Made by a program: the position numbers and the translations under genes. The notes under the pieces were generated by a model. The model saw only the letters and a program-made list of their open reading frames with translations. It made no database searches and had not been told where the DNA came from. Of a DNA stretch of 64,000 nucleotides, positions 20,598-30,595 are shown in pieces. How positions within the stretch are numbered: the first letter of the stretch is position 1; each line of letters starts with the position of its first letter. Source of the stretch: Endomychus coccineus (lineage: Eukaryota; Arthropoda; Insecta; Coleoptera; Endomychidae); the NCBI GenBank assembly GCA_958510875.1, contig OY294068.1:33708297-33772296 (forward strand), read 5' to 3'.

Positions 20598-22064
20598 TTA
20601 ACCTGAAATAGTATAAAATGCATTCATAACGATATATTTTTCAAAATTTTCCAATAAAAGTGTTTGCCTTTTGTTTGTTAAAATATGTTTGTACAAAGAA
20701 AAAGATCTTTCAACATCTACCGAAGTGATCTGGCAATATTTTAAATTGGGTAGTAAGTTATAAGGCCAAGGTATTACTTCGTTGGATGGTTTAGTATCAA
20801 AAATATTTTTGGCTTCCATTAAATACTTAAAGCCTTCATTCTTTCCCACAATAACTTCGAGTTTACTTCTTACTTGATTTCCTACATCACCGGGAACTTT
20901 TTTGCATTTGTCGGAAAAAGTTTCAACAATATTAATTGATTCTCTTAAACTCATATTCCTACTTTCTAACGAAGTTATTATATCTGGTATAAAACTAAAA
21001 TTAATCTTAATAAAAACAAGTTCCTTAGCTAAATTTACATTTTTGAATACTGCTTGACTTTGCACTACACACTGTGAATTGTCTTCTAAATCTAAAACTA
21101 TGTCTTTAATAGCTTCAAAATGGTCTGCGTAGAATATCGCGGCCTTAATCCATGTTCCCCATCGAGTAATTACGGGCTCTGGAGGTAAACTAACTCCTGG
21201 CAATTTCTCTCTATAGATCTGCACTCTTAGAGGTGCTTTCAAAAACACTTTCTTTACATTTGAAATTAATTTGTTCAACAAGGGATATGCTGTTCTGATA
21301 GTTTCTGCAACTCTGTTTATCCCGTGTAAAAGGCAAGTGACATGTACCATATTGGGATAAAATATTTTTAAGTTCTGGCCTATTTTAACCATATACGGCG
21401 CTGCGTCAGACAAGAACACTAAAAACTTCTCTACTGGAACTGGATTTGGTAAAAAAAAAATTGATAGAGACTGCTGAATAAATCGAGTTACAGTCACATT
21501 ATTTGTTTTGTCTAACTGTTTAGAAGATATTAAATATAGCTTCCCTGGCTCATTTTCTTGAAGCCCTCCAATAATAAGATGTGCGATATATCGACCACAT
21601 GAGTCTGTGCTTTCATCAACAATAATATAAAAATGTTCATCGCCCAGTGAAACTTTAATTTCTTCCATTACGGTTTCGTATACTGTTTGCACATACTTCT
21701 TTCTAAGTGTGGATTCGTCAGGGATATTTTGATTACAATATTTTTTCAAAATATCTCTGAATTGTGTATTTTGCAGTTTCTTCAAAGGTATATTTGCTGC
21801 GACTAAAGCTTTGCATATGTCTTGATGAAACACCTCCCTTTCACTCTTTGATTTGACATTTTGAAATGCGGTTTGCACACACTGCTGAACAGGCACATAT
21901 TTATTTTTCTGCAACTTAGCTTTATGCATAGCTGTTTTCAAGTGTTGATCAATTTGGAACTTCTTTTCACAAACAATGATTTTGGCACAAACTTTGCAAA
22001 ACACTTTATCCCCACTAAACTCCAACTCAGGAAAATTTTTAATCCACGAAGCGGCTTTCGGCAT
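20598..22064 (-). CDS. hAT transposase, CGGBP1-like
   Basis: 488 residues, uninterrupted. Residues about 21-50 form a C2H2/BED-like zinc finger (C23, C26, H41, H47), as in CGG-repeat-binding proteins, which derive from hAT transposases. FRDILKKYCNQNIPDESTLR (about 102-121) is the conserved linker of this branch. The catalytic core shows IIVDESTDS (D150), FLSDAAPYM (D220), the C/H motif CLLHGINR (C244, H247) and ITRWGTW near residue 300. The C-terminal dimerisation block is TSVDVERSFSLYKHIL with NFEKYIVMNAF. It would excise and integrate the flanking element in the nucleus. The start at 22064 is the first methionine and lies just before the zinc finger, so the protein looks full length. No intron seen. 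Confidence 0.9.
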   Translation of the reverse strand: MPKAASWIKNFPELEFSGDKVFCKVCAKIIVCEKKFQIDQHLKTAMHKAKLQKNKYVPVQQCVQTAFQNVKSKSEREVFHQDICKALVAANIPLKKLQNTQFRDILKKYCNQNIPDESTLRKKYVQTVYETVMEEIKVSLGDEHFYIIVDESTDSCGRYIAHLIIGGLQENEPGKLYLISSKQLDKTNNVTVTRFIQQSLSIFFLPNPVPVEKFLVFLSDAAPYMVKIGQNLKIFYPNMVHVTCLLHGINRVAETIRTAYPLLNKLISNVKKVFLKAPLRVQIYREKLPGVSLPPEPVITRWGTWIKAAIFYADHFEAIKDIVLDLEDNSQCVVQSQAVFKNVNLAKELVFIKINFSFIPDIITSLESRNMSLRESINIVETFSDKCKKVPGDVGNQVRSKLEVIVGKNEGFKYLMEAKNIFDTKPSNEVIPWPYNLLPNLKYCQITSVDVERSFSLYKHILTNKRQTLLLENFEKYIVMNAFYTISG

Positions 22065-22169
22065 TTTAGGCGTTTGAAATAAATATTTTCGAAATCACTC
22101 TTTTCACACTGGGATCTATCGACAAATTAAACTATACGATATAAATCCAAAAGAAGAGACCACATTTGC

Positions 22170-22436
22170 TCTCCAATTAGGCACCGAAAAGAAACAAGAC
22201 AAGAAGGTTCACTTGGCGTCGGTACTTTGAAGTCCGAACTATGAAAGCAAGCCGCCGCATTCCAACTAGACCCCCGCGCACCGAACAGAAGTTTCTGTTC
22301 GGTGACAATACTTACTACCACCGAACACGACTTGGCACCACCAGGGATTATTTAAGTGTGCCAGCGAAATAGACAACATTAGGGGTGGAGCTTCGAGTGA
22401 ACTTTCTTGTCTTGTTTCTGTTCGGTGAATTAGGCA
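22170..22436. repeat. Foldback segment inside the hAT, outer pair
   Basis: Left half (about 22170-22215: ATTAGGCACCGAAA, CAAGACAAGAAGGTTCACT) is the inverse of the right half (about 22384-22436: AGTGAACTTTCTTGTCTTG, TTCTGTTCGGTGAATTAG). Further copies of the ACCGAACAGAA/TTCTGTTCGGT phrase lie between them near 22281-22303. It lies 100-370 bp upstream of the transposase start, so it may overlap its promoter. Origin (MITE or internal palindrome) is undecided. Confidence 0.65.
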
Positions 22437-22448
22437 AGTTGATTACTT

Positions 22449-22750
22449 AGAAATTCCCATCGACATATACATATGGACTGCGCGTGGCAAGGATAAGCGC
22501 GGGTAGTGCCGGCGCGAGAGAGGGGAAAACGAAGAGGACTAATACTGTCTTTATCTAATGGCTCGGGACGTAAATATACTAGCTACAGTCATGTTGCATT
22601 TCCATGGCAACGCAGCGGCCAATAGAAACGCGATAGATAGAGTAGATAAAGACAGTATTAGTCCTCTTCGTTTTCCCCTCTCTCACGCCGGCACTACCCG
22701 CGCTTATCATTGCCACGCGCAGTCCATATGTATATGTCGATGGAAATTCC
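22449..22750. repeat. 302-bp foldback with ~108-bp arms inside the hAT
   Basis: 22449-22557 and 22643-22750 are inverted copies with only a few mismatches (landmarks CATCGACATATACATATGGA, GCGCGGGTAGTGCCGGC, GGGGAAAACGAAGAGGAC, ACTGTCTTTATCTA). The spacer is 85 bp and contains CCATGGCAACG. The arms are much more GC-rich than their surroundings. Without a clear target duplication I cannot say whether this is an inserted MITE or a structural part of the element. Confidence 0.8.
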
Positions 22751-23006
22751 TAAACATCCAATAAATGTCGGCAATAAACCATATAATAATAAAATGGGTC
22801 CATAAACCATATAATAATAAAACCTACCACCACCTTTTAAATTATTTCAATTATCTGCAAGGGTCGCACTTAATCTTTTGATAAAACGAAAAACATAAAA
22901 ATATGCACACAAATTTTATTTTTGCCGAAATATGCAATTTTTATGAAATTTGTAAAAATATTTAAAATATGCAAATATATGCACTTTGCATATATTCCGC
23001 CCTTTA

Positions 23007-23830
23007 GTCATGACTCCATATTTCCAACATGTGAATGCAATAAATAGTATAAGAATAATATACAGTATGATTGTCCAAACACTAGTTGTAATATGGAATT
23101 TTGGAATTTCTATTTCTTTCAGTTTTTGTTTGGTATGTCCCAATTGATACGCTAATGGCTGTATTTCGTCTAGGTTGATAGATTCGCGTCGAAGTGGTGG
23201 TAATGTTTGATGATCGGTGTCCAATTGAAGATCGCGGTAATTTTGATATTAGGCAATTCCATCGGCTCAACAGTTTCTATAGTATTTTGGTATGTCTCGA
23301 AAATTCTCCCTCTTACTAGTAATTAACAGTTTTCTGGTATTCTTGTCTCTGCTATGGTTGCATAGACTGGCTACTGTAGTTTCGTTTGGAAACACTCCAT
23401 TGATTTGTTCCAATGTTTTGTAGTTTTTCCTGATTTATCTCGACCTCATGTTGTTTACAGTCACTATAGTGGTTAGTGAATTGCAGTGGGTGGATTTCAC
23501 AGGGGCTATAGCTGCTAATTTCGTTGATATTTTGGGCCTCAATGGTGGATTCAATGCATTTTTCATCAGATGAAGCTTAATATTTCTCATTGATGGATGG
23601 GTATTAGATGGTAATTCGGTGAGGATGTTTTCTACAATGAGTATCTCGATTATAAAGATTATTTTTCTATTCTGGTAGTACATTTTTACGGTGACAGTTT
23701 TTTCATACTGTTGACTCATATCAGAACTAACTTTGAAAGGTAATTTAAGGTTTTGTGGTGAATTTGAGATTTCGGTTAATTCGTAAAGTAAGTCTTTCGT
23801 TTCCAATATAGAAGGGTGAAATAATTTTAG
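23007..23830 (-). pseudogene. Errantivirus env remnant
   Basis: Read from about 23830, the piece with LPFKVSSDM and KMYYQNRKIIFIIEI matches the conserved mid-region of insect errantivirus envelope proteins. Further on, at 23224-23007, comes a stretch rich in hydrophobic residues (VWTIILYIILILFIAFTCW) that is the membrane anchor, with a short tail after it. The tail continues beyond the hAT at 20372-20280 into the 3' LTR, as expected for these elements. Multiple stops and frame changes are present and the N-terminal half is missing. Described as a broken remnant only. Confidence 0.7.
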
Positions 23831-23889
23831 TTTTGAAAATGTTACTCTAGTTTCTAATATGTCTTAATATCATGTTTTGAAATACCAGT

Positions 23890-24905
23890 GCGTCCTCAAG
23901 TTTATCTACTTGTAATTGCATTTGCTCCATACATGATGTCCCCTGATCTGACTGATAATAATTTTATTTGTAGCCTCTTCAAATTTCTGCATGGCGCTTT
24001 GAGTGATACTGATTTGTTTGTCAACTTCCTGATGATAAAGTTCTTCCGAAATCCGTTTTCTTTGTGGACGTACAGTAATCGTTATAAGTGTCATATTACG
24101 GATTGCAATTTTTATAGGAGTTGGCTTATAATTTGATAGGAAATTAGTATTTGATTGGTGAAAGTTTCCAACGGTTCTATTTTGTCCATTATTGAAATTA
24201 TTTCGTCCTGCGTACATTTTACCTGCAGCGGTTTGAGGGGCTACGCTGTTGAAATTTTGTTGTTGATTATTCAAGTTAAATCGATCCATAGATACGTAAT
24301 TTAACGATCTGGATTGTGGCATATTGCCTGCTTGGTTATTTGCAAAATGGGGTACAAAATTATTGAATGCTCTAGGTGCTGCAAGTTGTTGTTTCGTTAT
24401 ATCAAGACTATTCCAATTTCAATTAAATAGAACATTAGTTGAATGTTTATAATGTTTGTCTGCATGAGAGAAGCTCTCTACTTCAACGACCATGCTCATA
24501 GCGTGTTCTAGGTTTATGGGTTTTTGTAGCCGCATTGCGAGACCTAATTGTTCTGATAATCCATGTAGGAACGTTTGTAAGGCTAGATTATCGTGAATTT
24601 CATTTTTTACATTTCTTATACTTTTACTACCGAGTCAAGTACAATTTAGCTTACAGCAAGCTTCGAACATCTTGCACTCGCATTCCAAATTGATTGGGTT
24701 GCTCATAGGGTTCTGGTTTTGAGCACATTAAGTCGCGTACCGAACAATCCTCATTACGCTGCTCAGCAAAGTATTGTACTAGCAATTTTTCTAAATTTGG
24801 TCTTCACGACTGCCAACCAATATTTTCTCTCTTCCCTCAAGTTTAATTATGATTATGCTAAGTAGCCATTCATTACGTGGATTCGCTGTATTATTACTAC
24901 GATAT
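23890..24905 (-). pseudogene. Errantivirus gag remnant, 3' part
   Basis: Continues the gag frame after the Tc1/mariner insertion. The best-preserved piece (24322-23906) is rich in N and Q (NNQQQNFNSVAP, NNFNNGQNRTVGNF) and then has PTPIKIAIRN and ISEELYHQEVD, the usual C-terminal pattern of errantivirus Gag. Stops and frame changes occur at several points (for example near 24640 and 24780). No CCHC knuckle is seen. Directly after it the env remnant begins, so the whole of pol is deleted. Confidence 0.65.
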
Positions 24906-24906
24906 A

Positions 24907-25370
24907 CAGGGTGTCCCAATATTGCTGGGACACAGAGCTACCACGTATTCTAGAGGTCAAAATAAGTCGATTGAGCCCAATTTACCTGTATACCAAAATG
25001 TACCGTTTGTCCGTGAGAAGAGTTCAAAGTTTACTAAAAAAAATACATTTTTGTATGTTGTTCCGAAGTGCTTTATACAAATTTAATGAAATTTGGTAAA
25101 TGTGTATTCTAGATGATTAGCTTACTTTTAGTAATCAAAAAAACCCAAAGAAAATTGTAGAGGGGTTGGAACCACCCTCACCCCTTGGCATTTTTTCCCC
25201 CATTTTTGTAGGGGTGGGAATACGGTTTTAAGACTTTTTTATCTGGAAGGCCTACTCATTATCTTCATTTTCTTACTCTTGTAAAAACTCCGTATTTTGC
25301 GTAGTTTTCAAGAAAAAAATGTTTTCGCAAACACTGATAACCGATTTTCGGGTATAGGTTTAATAAAATT
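24907..25370 (+). repeat. Left ~464-bp terminal inverted repeat of the DD43D element
   Basis: Nearly identical in inverse to 26699-27163. It contains the conserved outer CAGGGTGTCCCAA and extends to TAATAAAATT at 25361-25370. Short open frames within both repeats are mirror copies and not genes. Confidence 0.9.
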
Positions 25371-25418
25371 ATTAGACACAAATTACACAATACATTTACA
25401 CAAGACAAACAATAATTT

Positions 25419-26498
25419 TTATAACAAGTGTTCAATGTGACCTCCACCTTCATTAATACAGAGGTCAATTCGACGTAAAAAATTGAAATGCACTCTTCTT
25501 AAAACATCGTCATTTTCTCGTAGCGCATTTACAGCATTTTGAATTCTATTCCACAGTTGTTCGATGTTATTTATTTGAACCTCGTACACTTGTCTTTTTA
25601 ATTCTCCCCAGATGAAGAAGTCACAAGGGTTTAAATCTGGAGACCGCGGAGGCCATTGAATGGGTGCTTCTTGTCCCCTACCTATCCACCTGCCACCAAA
25701 TTGTTCACCAAGATATTCTCTTACTGCACGTGCAAAATGAGGTGGTGCACCATCATGCATGAAGAACGTATTTCTACGCAAGTTAAGAGGCAAGTCTTCT
25801 AATAATTCTGGCAAATTTTGTTGAAGGAAACGGAGGTAACTATCGCCATTCAGACGATCAGGTAATCGTAACGGTCCGACTATAAATTCGCCAATAATTC
25901 CGACCCAGACATTAATTTTAAATTCACGTTGATAATGTCTACTTTTAATGGCATGTGGATTTTCATCTGCATAAACATGATCGTTGTGTAGGTTTGTCAT
26001 ACCGCGACGTGTAAAACAAGACTCATCAGTAAACAAGATCTTAGTATGGAATCCGTTGTCGACTACTCTGCGCTCCCGAATAGTTTGTAAAAAACTTAAA
26101 CGTAATTCGTAGTCAGGTGGCAACAATTCTTGCACTGGCTGGATGTGAAATGGCCGAATTAATTGATCTCTAATGATTCGACTTACAGTGCTTTTTGGAA
26201 TTCCAGCTTCTCGTTGCAATCTTCTAGTACTGGTATTAGGATTGTTATCAATCATTTGAAGAACAGCTTCTTCCGCAATAGGTGTTCGAGCTTGTCGAGG
26301 TCTTCCAGCGTTAACTCTTACTGGGGTCAACCTCCCCGTTTCTCGAAGACGTCTTTCGATTCGGGCAAAAGTTTTATGGTTTGGAATTCTCCGGTTTGGA
26401 TACCTCTCTTGATACACGCGAACACTTTCGCGGCAGTTACCTTGACAATATCCAAGAACTAATAACATGTCGGTCTGTTCATTAAAAGGAAAATTCAT
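25419..26498 (-). CDS. Tc1/mariner (IS630 superfamily) transposase, DUF4817 type
   Basis: 359 residues without interruption. Residues about 8-55 are the DUF4817 helix-turn-helix (YQERYPNRRIPNHKTFARI). A second HTH follows at about 85-112 (TSTRRLQREAGIPKSTVSRI) after a GRPRQART linker. The catalytic triad is D158 (LFTDESCF), D249 (FFMHDGAPPHF) and D293 (RSPDLNPCDFFIWG), with 43 residues between the last two by my count, i.e. D(43)D rather than mariner D(34)D. The protein ends with the conserved GGGHIEH motif. It would act in the nucleus on the flanking repeats and insert at TA. ATG at 26498 is the first in frame. Length matches the family. Confidence 0.93.
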   Translation of the reverse strand: MNFPFNEQTDMLLVLGYCQGNCRESVRVYQERYPNRRIPNHKTFARIERRLRETGRLTPVRVNAGRPRQARTPIAEEAVLQMIDNNPNTSTRRLQREAGIPKSTVSRIIRDQLIRPFHIQPVQELLPPDYELRLSFLQTIRERRVVDNGFHTKILFTDESCFTRRGMTNLHNDHVYADENPHAIKSRHYQREFKINVWVGIIGEFIVGPLRLPDRLNGDSYLRFLQQNLPELLEDLPLNLRRNTFFMHDGAPPHFARAVREYLGEQFGGRWIGRGQEAPIQWPPRSPDLNPCDFFIWGELKRQVYEVQINNIEQLWNRIQNAVNALRENDDVLRRVHFNFLRRIDLCINEGGGHIEHLL

Positions 26499-26698
26499 AA
26501 TTGTGGGACGTCAAAGGAACAGCAACAACAGCAATAACAATTAAACAAAAACAGTGATGACAATAAGAAATAATAAAAAAACAAGCAAAAGAGAACAAAT
26601 AACTGACACATTTACTGTTAACAATAAACTATGTTTCCTGTCAAAATCATAACATTTGGTTTTGTCTTTGTGTCCGCGGCCAACTAAATTTTGTATTA

Positions 26699-27163
26699 CA
26701 ATTTTATTAAACCTATACCCGAAAATCGGTTATCAGTGTTTGCGAAAACATTTTTTTTCTTGAAAACTACGCAAAATACGGAGTTTTTACAAGAGTAAAA
26801 AAATGAAGATAATGAGTAGGCCTTCCAGATAAAAAAGTCTTAAAACCGTATTCCCACCCCTACAAAAATGGGGGAAAAATGCCAAGGGGTGAGGGTGGTT
26901 CCAACCCCTCTACAATTTTCTTTGGGTTTTTTTGATTACTAAAAGTAAGCTAATCATCTAGAATACACATTTACCAAATTTCATTAAATTTGTATAAAGC
27001 ACTTCGGAACAACATACAAAAATGTATTTTTTTTAGTAAACTTTGAACTCTTCTCACGGACAAACGGTACATTTTGGTATACAGGTAAATTGGGCTCAAT
27101 CGACTTATTTTGACCTCTAGAATACGTGGAAGCTCTGTGTCCCAGCAATATTGGGACACCCTG
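26699..27163 (-). repeat. Right ~464-bp terminal inverted repeat of the DD43D element
   Basis: Mirror of 24907-25370. It ends GGGACACCCTG at 27163 next to the TA target duplication. About 200 bp separate it from the transposase start, so it should contain or adjoin the promoter. Confidence 0.9.
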
Positions 27164-27361
27164 TATAAGGGTTGCCAATAAATATTTCAAGGGTGGTTTT
27201 ATCACCATCTTAATTAGGGATAACATTAAAATTGTTAGTGATTGATTGTTATTATGAAGATTTCTATGTATTCTGTTAGTACCGATAGGGCTCCTGCCAC
27301 GAACTGTTTGTGTATTATTCCTGACACGATCAAACTCAGATTCAGAGTCTGATGAATTCAT
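27164..27361 (-). pseudogene. Errantivirus gag remnant, 5' part
   Basis: The frame starts at ATG 27361 with an acidic serine-rich start (SSDSESEFDRVRNNTQTVRG) followed by an N-rich stretch, and is cut at 27164 by the Tc1/mariner insertion. The open frame listed over 26984-27361 continues into the transposon repeat and is therefore a chimera, not the true product. Confidence 0.65.
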
Positions 27362-27631
27362 GTGATTTGTTAATTTTAAGGATGAATTTGAATAGATAGG
27401 ATTCTTTCTTGACTATAGAAGCTTTGAGGATGTGGTTTTCACTTCTCTGGTTTCGGCCCGGATGACAATTTTCCTTTGTCTTGATGCTACTACATGTGCT
27501 CTAAACGATATACAGATAATCCCACGTACCAGTCTCTTTGTTTCCGAATTTGTAAACTAATTATCAAAATAAACCGATTTCACTGTCGTTCTCGCAAAAG
27601 TTCCGAAAATTGACAGAAAAACCGTCTTACA

Positions 27632-27649
27632 CTCCCACCGACTGCGCCA
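27632..27649 (-). other. Primer-binding site, tRNA-Ser type
   Basis: The minus strand reads TGGCGCAGTCGGTGGGAG directly after the LTR end ATATAACT. It closely matches the TGGCGCAGTCGGTAGG-type site (tRNA-Ser) used by 17.6/297-like errantiviruses. It fixes the 3' border of the 5' LTR. Confidence 0.8.
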
Positions 27650-29351
27650 GTTATATGTCGTGATAAGGGTTTAGTATAAGTTATTTCCAATATTAGGAAA
27701 GGAAATCATTTTTAGAAGGTAAATTCAAATTTCATGTAAAATCAAGTTATCTCAATGTAAAGTAGCAAGAACATATAGGGGCTGTTAGATATTTTCTGTA
27801 TAGTATCGATAACAAATGTTAGCGTGAGAAATAATAAATGAATTTCTCAAATAGACACAAATTAGTTGACACCCGCTTCAAGGAGGGTGATATAATACCA
27901 TAGCTGACATGGTCAAGAGGGTTCCAATGAGTTCACAAAACTTTATAGTTTCGAAGGAAATCATAAATTTTCCAAGATGGATAGCCAATATACAACGAAT
28001 TCTAGCTATTTGATAAACCTTGATATCAACCATTTGAAGATGTTTAGGTAGTGTTCAGGCTCATTGTTGATGTCAATATGAAGGTTTTACACGTCTTCCG
28101 TTCATAAGCTACATAATTAATCAAAATAACATACACACGTAAATCGCGGCGTAACGTAGTACCTAATCATCAGAATAGTATATTGAATATAGTGTTGATT
28201 ATAGTTGAAATAATATGTACATTCAAATCGGTTAGTAATATTTAGAAAAGGACAGATATGTTTAAAAATCCCCACCGAAAACATTCTGAACTAGAGACGT
28301 CAAGAGGAGGGGAATTTTACTGTTTATTGGTCAGGGATCCTTTTGCGAATTGTAAATTGGTTCCTGAGAAAAAGAACGCATTGCAAATACCAGGGGCAAT
28401 GCCTAAAACCTACACTTATATTTTCTTATTGGAATTGTTCTTTTGAGAAATCACGTGACACTTAGTCGATTTCAATTACTTGATAGTTTCTTTAGAGTGT
28501 TTTTGGTAAGGACGGTGGATTTCGCTAAATCAGAGTTGTTTAAGATCTTCAATCAGAGTTTGTTGTTCTCAGTTTATTCAAGTTTCAAATTCAATAATAC
28601 ATTCAAATCAGTTCATTTAGTTTCGGTCCCCTAGGTTCATCCTGGTTGGGTATCTATTAAATAAACTTAGTTGTATTCCTGTAATTTAGATTATCTAAGT
28701 TTGTTTTATTTGAGTATAGATTTTGATCTTATTCTTTCATTCATTCATTTATTAGTAATAAAGTTAATTATGATTATGATACTCTCTTTTTATTATTTAT
28801 AATTATCATAGACATTCTTTTAATATTATCATTATCATTTGAATATTATTTTTATTATTAAATTTTATTGTTGTTGTTGAGTACGAGTTCATCTGATTAG
28901 TATTAGCGTTTACCCTTCCATTTACTTTCCAGTGTGTGAAATCTTGAGTGTCCTGTGAAATAAAAGGGTAAGTATCAATGATATTTTTCACGTTTGTTCT
29001 AGCTAATCAATGATTGGGGTCGAATTTCAAGGTGTCACGGTTCTCTAAATTGAATGACCACACTGTCAAAAAATAAATAGATTGAGGATTAGAAATAATA
29101 TAAATTCATAAGTGGAGTTTTATAGACTTTCATAAGAAGAGGACCATGTTACAATAAAATGGAGTCTTAAAAAAAAAACTTCATTTGAATTAACAAAAAT
29201 GCATTAATATGAAACTAGAACATGTACGCAAGGTGGAGTAATGATATATAATGAATTATAATAATACATGTATGTTATCATGAAAGTACATGGTAAGCAA
29301 TGATAACGTTCATTCGATTACGGAGAATTATCAGCTATAGGCGATGTAACA
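27649..29351 (-). repeat. Errantivirus 5' LTR, long form
   Basis: Starts TGTTACATCGCC at 29351 and ends CGACATATAACT at 27649. The first ~200 bp match the 226-bp 3' LTR. The remaining ~1.45 kb is not in the 3' LTR. It contains no recognised gene. Either the 3' LTR has a large internal deletion or something was inserted here; no target duplication that would prove insertion was seen. Confidence 0.6.
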
Positions 29352-30378
29352 CGCGCTAGTCGTTAGTACTTTGTTTGGAAATAACCAGATGATGCAGGGG
29401 CCCATGTCACATGACCAGCCAACCCTCTAAACAGTTGAAAGAGTTGTACTTGCCTATCTCGTAAAGCAATCCAATGAATCTGACCCGTTGCAACTAACAA
29501 GACTCTCGAATAATATAGAGATTCGTGAAACTCAAGCTGCTAGGTTTCAAACGTTTCCAACATATGCATCAGAAGTTCTATAATGGTGTTAATAGCATCT
29601 TACAGCGAGTAAGTATTTCAAAGCTAGGATATACCAAGACCCTAAACGTTTTTACATCGCGAGCTTTTTACATACAGGCTTCTATATAAATTAGAATTGG
29701 TTTTGGGAAACGTGTATAAAACGAACGTAAACGTAAATTACATGTTTTGTAGATAGTCGCGCCCTTTTTTCGAACGCGCGAAGTAATAAATGTTCATTTA
29801 GCTAAAAACCACACAACTACGTCAAAGCAATCTTTTCTCTCTTCATTGCGTGCATCGAACAAGAAATAATAAATTGATGGCAGACGGAAAGCCTATGTGT
29901 TCAAAAACGAAAAGCTTGTTCTATTAAGTTTTATATAACGGTTTAGCACATAATCAACAGCTCGGTGTGTAATAAAATTTATGAAATGACAATTTCCACT
30001 CTGACGTTACGGAAGATGAACGACATTTTTGCTTAATTTGCAAGCGAGGAAACTTTATAATTACTTCTTGCCTACAAATTGAGGAATTTATTTTCATTTT
30101 CTCCGAGTTTTGTTCTAATAATGGAAATTATGAAAGACAACCCGAAACAAGAATCAAATACAAAAATATCGCTCCGCTACGTTTCTGTTATCTGATGAAG
30201 CTAAATATAGGTATTCTATCATCATGCCAAAAATAGTCTAGATCGATTCAGAATTGCTCGAAACAGATATATTCGCGGAAATCAGGGAAAATTTTGTTGG
30301 TTTAATTACATACAATACTTCCCTTACACTATCATTAAACAGCGTTGAGTGCCGGAAGTGAGAAATATAAGACTTTGA
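29352..30378. other. No recognisable feature
   Basis: Non-coding sequence flanking the errantivirus. No family motif, repeat or RNA gene was noticed. Confidence 0.5.
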
Positions 30379-30540
30379 CGGAACCAAAGTGGTACAATTG
30401 GTCAACACAGAGATGTGGGTTCGAATACTATGGTTGAAATTTTGCGTCTATTCACCTTCATAATCCTATGTTAAGTAGTCATAAATTATCTCCATAATTT
30501 AGAGAAATTAATATTATGTAATATGCATATACCTGTATTT
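30379..30540 (+). mobile_element. tRNA-derived SINE copy C
   Basis: The head GGAACCAAAGTGGTACAATT, GGTCAACACAG and GTGGGTTCGAAT has A- and B-box-like parts but lacks the anticodon arm. The body contains TAATCCTATGTTAAG and ATTATCTCCATAATTTAGAG, matching (diverged) the bodies of the inverted copies at 51371-51545 and 51691-51906. It was found close to the left end of the DD41D mariner. Confidence 0.6.
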
Positions 30541-30595
30541 CTGTTCATTCATAACTTACTGTTATCATTCGATAATGACAATTATTGGTAAAATA

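Larger units (their letters stand above)
20381..23006 (-). mobile_element. hAT element with CGGBP1-like transposase, structurally complete
   Basis: Perfect 20-bp terminal inverted repeats TAAAGGGCGGAATATATGCA (20381-20400 and inverse 22987-23006), flanked by a perfect 8-bp target duplication GTCATGAC (20373-20380, 23007-23014). Both ends are dense in subterminal ATATGCA/ATATGC motifs (for example 20391-20510 and 22900-22990), typical transposase-binding clusters of hAT elements. It holds one open transposase gene and two foldback segments (22170-22436, 22449-22750) upstream of the gene. It sits in the cytoplasmic-tail region of the errantivirus env. Perfect ends and an open frame suggest recent, possibly autonomous movement. 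Confidence 0.93.
24907..27163 (-). mobile_element. DUF4817-type Tc1/mariner element (DD43D), structurally complete
   Basis: Begins CAGGGTGTCCCAATATTGC (24907) and ends with its inverse (to 27163), flanked by TA (24905-24906, 27164-27165). The terminal inverted repeats are about 464 bp each and differ, as far as I compared, by only a few bases (one A/T near position 30, one C/T near 25271, one A-run length). A single open transposase lies between. Inserted in the errantivirus gag. The near-identity of very long repeats plus an open frame argues for recent movement. Confidence 0.93.
20054..29351 (-). mobile_element. Errantivirus-type Ty3/gypsy element, pol deleted, carrying two nested DNA transposons
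   Basis: Order on the minus strand: 5' LTR (29351-27649), primer-binding site (27649-27632), gag remnant (27361 down to about 23900, interrupted by a Tc1/mariner element), env remnant (about 23830-23007 and 20372-20280, interrupted by a hAT), polypurine AAGATGGGAGG (20291-20280), 3' LTR (20279-20054). Flanking 4-mers are CGCA (20050-20053) and CGCG (29352-29355), matching three of four bases; the alternating pyrimidine-purine pattern suits errantiviruses. No protease, reverse transcriptase or integrase remains. Subtracting the two insertions leaves about 4.4 kb. An old, internally deleted insect endogenous retroelement; not capable of replication on its own. Confidence 0.8.

Noticed and set aside
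24877..25099. Short frames repeated, nearly identical, at 24877-25099 and 26971-27361
   Set aside because: They lie in the two arms of the mariner terminal inverted repeats; the apparent similarity comes from the repeat, not from duplicated genes.
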